Of a stretch of DNA of 64,000 nt, positions 24,151 through 35,755 are shown piece by piece. The translations under genes and the position numbers were made by a program. The DNA is from Blastomyces gilchristii SLH14081 (Eukaryota; Ascomycota; Eurotiomycetes; Onygenales; Ajellomycetaceae): assembly GCF_000003855.2 (NCBI RefSeq), contig NW_003101653.1:451000-514999 (forward strand), read 5' to 3'. The notes under the pieces were generated by a model. The model was not told where the DNA came from, ran no database searches, and saw only the letters and a program-made list of their open reading frames with translations. Positions within the stretch are counted from its first letter, which is position 1. Every line of letters begins with the position of its first letter.

Positions 24151-26062
24151 TTCATTGATAAGAATACTATGAAACTGCTTAATAACTGTAGAATATTCTA
24201 CTGTGTCAGTAAAGAGTATACATTTAAAAGCAATTATAGATTAATCTTCTATAAGTTTATAATCACATATAATTTCTCTTTATATCAGATTATAAATGCA
24301 GAGAAAGTGATAGAGTTCTTGACTTTAACAGAAACTCTCTTAATTCTCTCATTTTAAATAAGTGAGTTCAAGATTCAATCTGCTGCTTCTCAATTCCTCT
24401 TTGAGAGAGAGTATAATTACTACTTCAGTCTGAAAAAATCCTCTTTATTAATGAACTGTAGCAGCATCTTCACATTATTCAAAAATAATCTCAGATTAAA
24501 ATTAAAAAGCTTGTGATATCAGTCAATAGTCTTCTGAATTACTTCATAGTCTCTTACTACTCAGTGATCTGATATCTGTACTTTAACTCACTCAGTGAGA
24601 GTGTCTGCTATGAGAATCCGAAGAGAATTGTTATAATCTTCTGTATCTGTTAATAGATTAAGCTGTAGACTGAATAATTCTGTGTATAAGATAGAAAACA
24701 GAGATGATTTCTCAATTAAATTATTATTAATAACATTGATATCTGCAGAGCAGATAGTAATCTTTTTCTACTTTTATAATAAGTAAGAGTTTCTACTCAT
24801 ACAGACAGTGTCTCTGATGATCTTGATATTTATAGCATATTTCTTATGAAATATAATATACTTATTATGAATATTGATGATAACTCTCACTGATAATAAT
24901 ATATCATTTACTATAATTATATTGCATTTGAGATATTGTATCAGAAGAAATTTACTCTTCAGATTAAAAAAAGAATCATTGTCTGTCTTCAGAGTAAGAG
25001 CTGTGACTATAAATAGATTTAATTCATTTATATCTGAATCAACTTCTTAAATGCATATATATTAATTATGTGACAGAGCAGCTGACTGATAGTGAGAGAA
25101 GAATAAGCTTGCTATCACTATATTAATAAGTAATATACTCATATCTGTATCAATGCAAACTGAGAGATTGTCTCAGAGAGTATGAATAAGAATAGTAAGA
25201 AAGATATAAAGTAAGTACTACAGTCTGCTAATAATAAATAAAAAAAATATATAAGAATATTGTACACTATAATAGTATATATATCAGTCTTAAATATACT
25301 CAGATAATTATCTGAGAGAGTATCTGTGAATAAGACAGATCTCTCAGTATCTGACTCACTATTTATTTTTCTAACTTACTATCAGAATCTAGACTAAGAT
25401 CTAGTTTTAATAGATTATCATTCTCTTCTCTATCACTCTCTTATTGAACTTGATTTACTAGGTGATTGTTAATCTCTTCTTTTCTAAGACAGCAGTTGAT
25501 GTAATGAGAGCTCTTGTATATATAGTACTCTGTTATAAGTACTGATGATTTTCTCTCTGTATATCTAATTAGCAGTCTACTCACTGCAAAGACACTTATA
25601 AGAGAAGTCATCATAGAATCTGCAGCAGATATAGATAACTTAATAGTTTTCATCTATTATCTAGTTAAGAGAGTCTGATAAGAGTAATAATCATTATTTT
25701 AATTAAATTGTCTGAAGTTTTGTATATATTCAGTGAATTGAGTTCTTCAATCAGTTTAAGTGTGTCAGATAACTGACTTATTATCTCTAATTCTTCTTCA
25801 AAAGTTATTCAGATACTTGATGAGAACAAGAGATGTAATCAGAGATAAATTCAACTTCAATCTTGCTTATAGAAGTCTCTTTATCATTACAGTATCAGAG
25901 ATTGAAACAGCTCACAGTAAGTGAATCTTCTGTAAGATATACAGTGTTAATAACAGCTTGTTTAACTTCTTAAAGAAGAAATATAGTTCTTAAGCTTTTA
26001 TTCAGACTTTTTCTTCAGATAGCTGAAATTCTCATCTCAGCTTGTTAATTGTGATAAGAAGA
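24151..26062 (-). pseudogene. Ty3/gypsy gag-protease fragment (element I, RIP-degraded)
   Basis: On the minus strand, translation ignoring stops gives a retropepsin-like region near 25150-24880: VCIDTDMSILLIN, as expected from a D-T-G-x-S active site with Gly changed, then LNLFIVTAL, IVNDILL and INIHNKYIIFHKKYAI. The upstream part (25653-25441, a 70-codon frame) may be the end of gag, with a weak knuckle-like YYIYKSSHYINC. Stops occur throughout. It is not closely similar to family A-E. Both ends are undefined. LINE copy 2 begins at its upstream side. Confidence 0.5.
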
Positions 26063-27141
26063 GACTTGCAAATAAGTGAACTATCTAAGAAGAAAGAATA
26101 TGAACAGCATTTGAAGAGAATTTCTACAATCAATATAGAAGACTCTATTCTGATTTATTCAGATGACTTCAAAAATGAGAATTTGAATAGATTAGGCGCA
26201 GGCATTGCTTATACTGAAGATAATATCAATTTTATCTCAGATTTCTGAAATTTAGGCTGTGAATCTGAAGTCTTTGATGCTGAACTATTTGCAATAGTGA
26301 AAGCTTTCAAACTCATTGAAATAAAATCTCATAAAAGAGAAAATAGTTTGAAAGAGGCATGAATATTCTCTGATAGTCAAGCTGCTTTAAAAAGACTTAG
26401 AAATAGTCAGATTTATAATGATCAAATGAATCTTGAACTGATCTTAAACTCTGTTTTAAAAATTCAAAAGAGAAGGACATCAAAGCTGATAATTCATCTG
26501 CACTAAGTTCCTGCTCATATGAATATTCATGACAATGAATTGACTGATTCAGCTGTAAAAAAGAGTTCAGAATTAAGCAGATCTATTCAAAAAATTGTGT
26601 CCTGATCTTTTATAAAGAGAAAAATAAAAGAATCTTGTTTAGACAAGTGAAATGAAAGCTGGCAGAAACAAAAGAAGAGTATACATTATTCAAGATTTGA
26701 AACAAAACCCAAGTGAAAATCTTATTCAATTAAATGTAAAAAGAAAGTATTCTCATCTATAATACAGCTATAACTAGAACATGACTATTTCAAATCTTAT
26801 ATACAAAGATTTAATGATAGATTTAATTCAATAGAATGCTCATTCTGCAATGTAAATGAGAATTCTGAGTATATTGTAATGTGCTGTGCATTATACAATA
26901 GTCTCAGAGTCAGATTGAAAGAGAAGTATGATCTAAATCAATTAAATATAAGATTCTTATTCTCAACTGAGACAGGAATTAAATACTTAATAGACTTTTT
27001 ATCAGAAACTCAAGCAGCTATAAGAAAATGACTAAATTCAGAAATATCTGAATATGAAGAGAAGGAAATCAATCAGATATAGTCTGTTAAAACAGCTATA
27101 TACTATCTTTTAATAATTTGTTTTGTTACAGTCTCTTTTTA
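26063..27141 (+). mobile_element. Tad1-type LINE, copy 2, RNase H to 3' UTR (5'-truncated)
   Basis: Closely matches LINE copy 1 from about 4990 onward. It starts just before RNase H, so EN and RT are lost. RNase H motifs YSDDFK near 26155 (Gly to Asp), DAEL, FSDSQA and NELTDS are visible. The zinc knuckle CSFC...MCC is near 26840. The terminal codons read CAATCAGATATAG where copy 1 has GATTAGATATAG, showing the true stop. It is interrupted in the 3' UTR by element F and resumes at 35439. No target duplication was found around the whole copy. Confidence 0.85.
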
Positions 27142-27308
27142 TGTGATTCAAAGGTTGCTTGAGCCAGCGTACGATTACAGGCGTACGCCGGCTTCTTATA
27201 TATTGTACACTAAATTAATTAGTGGCCGCTATGGCCCCTTTACATTTGTAAGCAAGTTCAGAAGTAGCTGTGTTATTATTCAATGATCATATGTTCTTTC
27301 AAATCACA
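27142..27308 (-). repeat. 3' LTR of element F
   Basis: 167 bp. Compared with the 5' LTR it differs at about 20 positions by my count, all transitions. The middle 50 bp (TTCTTATATATTG...GGCCCC) are identical. The purine tract for plus-strand priming lies immediately beside it at 27309-27317 on the coding strand. Confidence 0.9.
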
Positions 27309-30050
27309 TTCTTCCTCATCAGATTCAGTCATGCTTACATGATCATGATATCTGTTCTAGCTTCATGTGAATTAGCATATCACTAGTGTTTGCAATCTTA
27401 TGACCTATCTCTGATTCAGCTAGTATCTCATATATGTCCTCACAAAGAAACTTTCACTATATTACATCACTCATTCACTAACTTTTCTCATTTTTCAATC
27501 ATCTTCTTCATCATCATTATCATTGAATATCACTATCTCATTCAAGATTTCTATCTCTTCTTCTGTTCAACTCTTTTCATCTGTTTATCTATCACATTGT
27601 ATATGTTTCTGATGATGATCTCTTATTCTCACAACAAGTGTTCTTGTAGTGCTTATATCAGGCAGTTTATTAGCAGTAAGTGTAATGCATTGTGAAATAT
27701 GATCAGGACTTATTTATCTTCTAACAATTATCAGAATGTACTATCATGAATGATATATCTTCTTCATCTTCTTATATACTCTCAACTGTTTTTCTTCACA
27801 GTGAGTTTCTGATTGTGTTTTCTAGCATGATTTTATATAAATACAGATGCTGATATGTTTGTTTTTATTTATATAGAATCTTCATACATTGACAGATCTG
27901 TATCTGCTGATGATAGTGAATTCAATGTTGAATCATTGATTGAGAACTTGAAGAACATGATAATGAAGAAATTGTCTGTATTATGTATGACTGAGTCTTC
28001 TGCATTCTCTCCTGCCTTCTCTGTTTCTTTCTCTGTCACTTTCTCTCTTCAATCTCCTACACCTGCCTCTGTGTCTGATTCTTCTGCTCTCACTACTTCT
28101 GTCTCTGTGTCTGATTCTCCTGCTTCTGTTACCTCTGCTCTCTCTGATTCTACTGTCTCTGCTTTTATTATCAGCTCTCCCTGTTTTAAGAAGATGTTGT
28201 ATAGACTTAATGAATTATATTTCTCAGTGTGTACACTCTTACTCTTCTTGCTAATCTCTAGAATGATTTATTATATAAAGACTGTATATAATATAACTAT
28301 CTGAAGCTCAGCTGCAGATACTGATTATTATATTCATTTTAAATATTTATAATAAAATAATTATTCATTTATATCAGAGAATTATCTCTCTTCTCAACAG
28401 TGTTGAGATTGTAAGTCTTTTTCTTTTTTATCTTTTCTTTCTGATACTGATTTTCCTGTTCTTAGAGAAAATTATTATGAATTTTATTATGCATGAAGTC
28501 ATGATATTCACAGATATCAAGAAACTTTTTATAACTGTAAAGTTCAATATTACAAGAACATCTGCTCTGATGAATTTTTTTAAAATGATAGATCTGTATC
28601 AGTCTATTCTCTGACATCTGTCATCTGACTTCATGATACAGATAAAAGATGTCTGTGTTTTCAGAAATGAGAATATGAATGTTGTACTCTTTTACACTTA
28701 CAGATGTGAGACTTGTATATCTTATCTGAGATGTTATTATAAAAATGAGCTGTTCACATGCTGTGTTCTGCTTTCTGTATTCTCTCATGTCTCTCTCTCT
28801 CTTTCTGAGAAGCCTCATATGTGTTGTAATTACACATACAATTCTAAGATCAGTGAGTGTTTATTTGATAATTGTTATCTCTGCTTTTACAGTTTTATAC
28901 ACTAATAATAGTTCTTAGTTACTTCAGTGTCAGAGATCATTTTAATTGAAGATAATAATACTGCTGAGACTACTCTCTTCTACTCTCAAGCTTCTTCTGT
29001 TACTTTCTCTCTCTTCTCTGTGAGAAAGATTGTATGCACACTGAGTTATAAGTGTTTAACTCTGAGTGACTTCTGCTGTTATTTATCTGATTCTGTATCT
29101 TCTTCTTCTTCTATTTCTTCTGTCTCTGCTCTCTCTGTTCTGGCTTCTGATTCTACAGGTCTCACACTCTTCTTCAATTTTTCTACATGTATGTATACAC
29201 ATTTCTATATTAGCATTTCAGTCAATCTTGTGATAAATGACATTAATGTTGTACACAGAGTGATAGAGAAATCAGAGATATACACAGTGTTGTTGCAAGA
29301 GCAGCTTGCAGCTCTCAAATCTCTTACAGATCTTCAGTTTTGAGATTTCTTTTATTTTTGATGTTTTTCAGATGGTGTGATGTTGGAAATAGATTAAATG
29401 TGTGATATATGAAAATGAATGAGATATATGATAACATTTGTCTTTTACAGCTGACTCTTATGATTAATGATTAATTCATTATCTCTTTTCTTTTCTTACA
29501 CTTTTTCTTTGTCTGCTAGTCACTACTCTTACACAATCTCTATATGATATAGTGTTCAGTGACTAGGTTCAGCAGCTTTCATCTTTTGTAATTCTGTCTC
29601 ATGCATTATACTGTCTCTCTTCACCTGCTTAGATCACTACAGTGAACAGCTCATCAAAACTAATCTTATCTGATCTCTGAGTGTTCTCAGAAATTGAGAT
29701 GACTTGATCTCACATGTCTGCAGATGTTTCAGATGCTTTATTCTCTATTATCTTCATAATTGAACTGATATAAACAGTTGAATTCAACTCTGAATTTCTT
29801 TTTCTTCTGTGATCTGATTCATGTGCAAGTCTGCTGCTTTGAGACTGCTCTTTATCATATTGCATCTGCTATCTGCAGCATGTTATTATATAACTGACTA
29901 CAGTCTCATCACTTATTGAAGTGTGATGTTCATCTGATTTCTTCATTTCTTCTCATTCTTTTCTTATAATTGTGAAAAGATTGAAATAAGTAAGATTGTC
30001 TGATTTGTAAGTGTCTATGATTTCTCTTACTTTGTAAGACTTTTCAATTG
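27309..30050. other. Element F, unassigned region between integrase and 3' LTR
   Basis: About 2.7 kb not explained by gag-pol. On the plus strand, antisense to pol, there are open frames at 27390-27695 (101 aa, hydrophobic N-terminal half), 27855-28304 (149 aa, Ser/Thr/Pro-rich middle), 28633-28905 (90 aa, Cys-rich) and 28927-29343 (138 aa, Ser-rich). The same pyrimidine-rich stretches read on the minus strand as Glu/Arg-rich peptides (near 29160-29090 and 28160-28010). A largely open minus frame continues from the integrase end to about 29550. Which strand was coding cannot be decided by eye. It could be an extra ORF, a long 3' UTR or captured sequence. Confidence 0.5.
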
Positions 30051-33000
30051 TAAGTCTCTTCTTTTTCAATACTGATAATAGTACTGTAGATAATTATAAT
30101 TCACTCAGATCTTATATCTTTGCTTTCATAAGTTATGAATCATTTATTAAGTTATATAAGACCTGTTCCTCTGATTCTTTCAATATGTATATTCTCAGAG
30201 AATGTGATTTGAGTATTTTATATGACTTAAATCATCTAGGTTGAAACTTCTCAGAACTCTCATTGTATATGAGAATTCACATTCTCATCTTGAGACTTGA
30301 TTTCTTAACCAGTGAGTCTTGTATTCTTTTTGATTGAATTACTCAGTTCAGGAGTAACTTATTAGCTTTTACACATGTGTGGCTGATCTCTTTCAATCTT
30401 GATTCTGTGTTCACAACTGTTGTGTCTGCAACTGCTACTGCTGCATCTGTAACTGCTGTTTCTGCTGTGTCTGCAGCTGCTGTTTCCTCTCTCACGTTTT
30501 TCAAAGCATTCTTCAGAATGCGCGGATGCAATTCATACAACAGGTAGAATGGTGAATGCTTGGAGACTGCATGCTGTTAAATTCATGTGGTTAATAGCAC
30601 CTGTCTGAGATATTCATTTCATAGTCTTGTAGACTTGTTCACTAGATATTTCATCAGTATATTATTCAAGATTTCATTGAAGTGTTTCATCTTCCTGTTT
30701 ATCTGTAGATAATATGATGTTGTTCTATGATATCTTATCTATAACTGGCTTATGAAATACCTCATCACTTCTTCTACAAGATTCACACTGTTATCAGTCA
30801 GAATCTCGCGCGGCATTTCATAGTTGACATAGATCTCATTATATAGGAACTTCACTATTATCTTCTCTATCATCTCTGAAACTGCTTTCACAACTGGCCA
30901 GTCAGTAGTGTAATCAATAGCAGTGATTATTCATTAATTTTCATTTGATATTTGCAGTAATATGTCTATGAGATCCATCTCTCATTATTTGAAAAATTGT
31001 ATTATACACTTCATCTGATATTGCACTTTCTCATATTCTAACTCTTTCTTAGATTCTTTCATGACCTGGCAATTCAGACACTTGTGAGTGTATGTCTGAA
31101 TGTCCTCAGCCATGCTTGGCCAGTATACTCTTGATTTGAGTATGCTTATAAGTTCAGGACTTTCTAAGTGACTGAACTGAATTCCTTGTGCATGTGAGTC
31201 ACTAAGTTGCATCTAAATGAAGATTCTAGATAGAGAGCTTTCACATATTCTAGATTATAGTAAAGCATAACATTGTTTTTCAATTTTCTCAGCTTGAAGT
31301 TCAGAAGTATCTCTTCTACTACTCTTATAAGATGCTTATCATCTGACATCTTGTCATTCTTTAAGTGGGAGATTATGATGTTCACTTATTCTGATTCCTT
31401 GCATTTTCTCAGTGTGTTTAATGTGAACTTCTCTTATACCTGATTTGCAGAATTCTCATCTATGAAATCAGGTCTGTGACTGATTGCATCAGACATCACA
31501 GCATCTGATCTCTTTCAGTATTTAATATGAAGATTGTATGCTTGAAACTCTGAGATTCAACATGCTAAGTATTTGAAAGATTTTATTATTAATTATAGAT
31601 AGACAAGGCTTTTGTGATTCATAATCACTGTTATTGTATATCTGTTATCAATTTATCTATTTCATAATATTAGTGTGTGCTTGATCACTAGTAATTTCTT
31701 TTCATACACTGAATAATTGAGCTCAGTATCTGATAGTTTTCTATCATTATATATCACTGAGTGCAGCTTACTGTTTTTACTCATCTGTAGAAGAGTGTCT
31801 CTGATAGCTCATTTAAATGCATCTATTTCAATGTAGAAAGGTTTATCATGATCTGGTTGAATAAGCACTGAGAATATTATTATATATTCTCTCAGTGTGA
31901 GAAAAGCCTCTTCACACACAGCATTTCAGATAATTGAATGAAACTTCTTCTTTCACAGATTTGTATCTGTTTCTCTTAAGAGATCTGAGAGTGATGCAGA
32001 TATTCATGCAAAATCCTTGATAAATCTGCAGTAATATGAGATCAACTCAAGAAACTGTTGTATATAATATATATTTCTTGATCACAGTTAATTCACTATG
32101 ACATTTAATTTCTTCAGAATGAGATGTATACAGTCATCACTCACTATATATTCTATAAACTTCAACTCTTCTGTTTCAAACACACACTTTATTGATTTAA
32201 TATAGAGCTTATACTCTGCCAGAGTTATAAGCACTTCATTGAGATACTTCAGATGTTCATTATATAAGTTTGAAAAGACTAGAATGTCATTGAGATATAT
32301 GAGATATGAGATTTCATTCTGTTTATAAAGAATTGTATTCATCATTATTTGAAAGATGATAAGTGCATTTATCAGACTGAATGATATTATCAGGAATTTA
32401 AACTTTCTTCATTGTGTATTAAATGCAGTTCATGAAACTGACAGTTCATCTACACAGATCTGTCAGTATTCTGAGAGAAGATCAATCTTTGATAGATATT
32501 GAGTGTTTTCAACTGTATTCAACTGTTGTTGAATTTATAACAGTGAATATTCATTCTTGATTGTAAGCTTGTTAAATGCTTAATAATTGATACACATCTG
32601 TCACTTCTCATTCATCTTTTTCATGAATAGAACTGGAAAGTCTCATGTACTTGATAAGAGTTATATAAGATCATGTTCTAGAAGGTCTGTGATCTGATAC
32701 TTCTGTTCTTCAAGATGCATTTGTGACAGAGAGTATGCATTCTGATTGACTGGTTTTGTGTCCCTCATGTCAATCTCATGTATAAATCCTCATTTCAGCA
32801 GTAATTCTGATGAAAGATCTGTTCAGAAGACCTTCTCATACTTCTTCAGAAGCTTCTTCATACACTTGTTCTCTCACATATTCTTTATCTTGGTTTCCTC
32901 TGCTTCCAGGTCCTGTATGACATACAGAATGCTTTCAAATGAGGTCTTATAAATCATTCTCTTTGCTTGTTAATATGTAAGCAGATTTAACTCTTCTATA

Positions 33001-35262
33001 TCAGAAGCATGAAATGTTCTTCTCATATCAGTTAATAGAATTGTATGAACTGTTTTCTTTCTATCAGTCAACTGTATATAACATGTATGTCATTGAATCT
33101 ATGAATTGAATCTTTGAAATCAATTGAGTCTGAGAATAAGATTGTATTTCATGTTCTACAGCTCTTGTACTCAAACATAGTAAGATTATTCTCTGAAGTG
33201 CAAGGAAACTCTTACTCTTGTAGATGATATCAAATATTAGTTATCAGATAATCTTATACATCAGGAATTCTTCATTCAGTGAACCTCTTTCAGTCTTTAA
33301 ATTATATGATTATTAATATATTGCATAGAAGCTTCTGTGTTCACTAACACTTTTGCAGCCATCTCTTGATTCTTATTCAAGTGCCTCTTATACATTAACA
33401 TTTCAGGTCTCAAGACATTGAGATGAGTGTCTGCTTTATCATTCTCATCTGCATCTCATTCAAAAGCCTGCTTCTTCTTTATATTCACAGAATTCAGAGA
33501 GTCATCTAACACAGACATCTCTTTCACTTTGAAGACTTTTCATAGAATATCAGTAAGTGTCTCTGAGCTCACTGATTCTGCTAGTTTTTTAACTTTCTTG
33601 CTTTTCTTGACTGTGCATGCTGTGTGCAATCTTTTATATCATGATTTTAATATTCACAGTTGAAGCAAGCTTAATACTCATAATATCAAGATTTTCACTC
33701 AGAGGATTTCTTTTTCAGAGGATTTAATACTTTAGCAATGATATTCAGATCTAGATTCATCACATTCAGATGTATAACTTGTGTTATAGAAGTCTGATTA
33801 CTCATTCTCTGCTGAGACATACTCAATTACAGTATTTTCTGTCATAATTAACTCACTTATTCCTGTATGATGAGAATGTTGTATACTTCTTTCACTATGC
33901 CTGATTATGAGATTAAGCATTTTCATTTCACTCTCAACTCAGGTGTAAGATTATGAATAAAGATCTATAAACAGAAAGATATTGAAAGCTCTTCATTCAA
34001 TGTAAGATAGTGTAAGCTGAAGTGTATGAAGTATAATATAAGATCACTCATTTATTTATACTCAGTGAAGTATTCATAACACTTATCTTATATATTCACT
34101 TTCTCAAAGTTATGCAAGATTCATTTGAAAAACTCATTTCATATTTGTAAGAATGAATATTACTCTGAGTCTGTAAGATTCATCTTTTCATCAGTTATTT
34201 ATAATGATTTCACTTTTTCATGTAGAAACACAGCAGATCTTAAGACTTGTTGAAATTTTATTAACTGTCTGTCTGTGAGTTCATATTCAATTCAATAACA
34301 TGATTACATCTGACTTAGTCAGCTGATTACAGCATTATTTTTTCAGTTGTTATTAAAGCTTGATAACTTCAGCAGATCTTCTGACTTGATATATTTCATG
34401 CTCAGATTCTCATCCTGCACAGCAGTCTCTGATAATGTGTACACTTCTGAAAAGATTGTGAATGATTGTGATGAGATCTTCAGATTCAGTGTAGTCACCT
34501 GTCTGTGTAAATATTCAATCTTCTGCTACAGATCTAAGATCTGGTTTTCTCTATTCTTATTAATAATGATGATTGTGTCAGTGAAGCTCTTCATAGTGAA
34601 TGCTTAATTCACAGTGAATGTCAATTATGATTTAACTTCTGTCTCAGTCTGTCACTGTATATACAAGACCTTGATCTCATTTAGAATTCTTGTATGCATA
34701 TAAAGCTTTGATTCTGATTCAGTGGTTTCAGCTGCTTTTCTTACTATTTTGAATAAACTCTCTGAGAGATTCTGCATATCTTCTGATTCAGATAGCAGAG
34801 AAGAGTGTTATTTATATTGACTAGAAGAGATATTCATTTCAGTGATTTCTTGTTGATTGTATAATATCTATTATTATATTACTATATTGTTATATCACTA
34901 TATTATTATATTGCTATATTGTTATATGATTTCTGTTGTTATTGTATAACTTCAGTGATGATCACTCTCTTCTTTTATTCTTCTTTTGAGTAGAGAGTAA
35001 ACTTCTTTGAATCTTGTTCACTGCTCTCATTTTCTTTTTCACATCTTATCTGTTTGTGTATTATATGTGACATTTATCTGAGTGTGAAGTTTTCCCTCTA
35101 CAAGTGAAGCAGCATCAATTGAATGTTCTTTCACTCATCACTCTTTGTACACTATCTTTTGAGGCATTCTAGAATCACACTGACATGATAACTATGAATT
35201 GCTTTATAGACAGAATTATCACACTCTGGAGAAGCCTGTGCTTCTCACTGGTTTTTAGACAT
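30050..35262 (-). pseudogene. gag-pol of element F (broken)
   Basis: Minus strand. The first ATG (35262-35260) lies 9 bases from the 5' LTR. Gag runs to about 33600, with a coiled-coil-like stretch near 34540 and a CCHC knuckle at 33667-33626 (CFNC-x4-H-x4-C, one stop inside). RT follows: VNQNAYSLS near 32740, and the active site at 32297-32286 reads YLND (first Asp to Asn). RNase H is about 31900-31450 (ELNYSVYEKKLLVI near 31710). The integrase HHCC region is at 31200-31065, ending HKCLNC. The core is heavily damaged to about 30600. The end has FYLLYELHPRI near 30530 and a GPY/F-like region (SSEKFQPR, SYKIL, YILKE) about 30260-30130. Stops lie at Trp, Arg and Gln codons. Confidence 0.82.
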
Positions 35263-35271
35263 GCTATCAGA

Positions 35272-35438
35272 TGTGATTCAAAGATTGCTTGAGTCAGTGT
35301 ACAATTACAGGCGTACACCGGCTTCTTATATATTGTACACTAAATTAATTAGTGGCCGCTATGGCCCCTTTACATTCGTAAGCAAGTTCGGAAGCGGCCG
35401 CGTTATTATCCGACGGTCGTACGTTCTTCCGAATCATA
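35272..35438 (-). repeat. 5' LTR of element F
   Basis: 167 bp. Better preserved than its partner at its right end, where CpG remains at GCGGCCGCG and CCGACGGTCGTACG; several of these sites are TpG/CpA in the other LTR. Confidence 0.9.
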
Positions 35439-35755
35439 TTTACTCTATCTTTTTCTTTCAATTTCTTTCTATCTATCTATTTAATGTGTCTATCTTTAAG
35501 ACTGTGTTCTCATTTCTTTTGTCATGATATTGTCAAATGGTTTCAAAGTATCAGAAGATGTTAAAATACTGCAATTTATAAACAGTTTTTATATTCTGAG
35601 CTGAAATTTTCTGATTTTACATATCTGAAATTGATGAATGTATAATAGTTAACTTTATAGATATAGGAAAAACTCTGAGAACTTTTAGTTCTCAGGTGAA
35701 TGTCATAGTCTCTGACTGCATATATCTATAATTGAAGAATAATAATAATAATAAT
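35439..35755 (+). mobile_element. LINE copy 2, distal 3' UTR and (AAT)6 tail
   Basis: Continues LINE copy 2 after element F. It matches 6056-6380 of copy 1 through its whole length, including the self-complementary GAGAACT...AGTTCTC block near 35680, and ends in (AAT)6 at 35738-35755. Truncated chromovirus D follows at once. Confidence 0.88.

Larger units (their letters stand above)
27142..35438 (-). mobile_element. Ty3/gypsy element F (complete ends, minus strand)
   Basis: 8297-bp LTR element read right to left, inserted in the 3' UTR of LINE copy 2 with a 4-bp duplication TTTA (27138-27141 and 35439-35442). The 167-bp LTRs start TGTGATTC and end GAATCACA/GAATCATA. In coding direction: 5' LTR, gag, protease, RT, RNase H, integrase with SPFYLLY and GPY/F-type end, then about 2.7 kb of unassigned sequence, a purine tract (GAGGAAGAA) and the 3' LTR. 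It is unrelated in sequence to family A-E and no chromodomain was seen. Confidence 0.9.

Noticed and set aside
28633..28905. Cys-rich peptide as a possible secreted effector
   Set aside because: No convincing signal peptide; it sits antisense inside a RIP-degraded retroelement, where Cys codons arise from composition.
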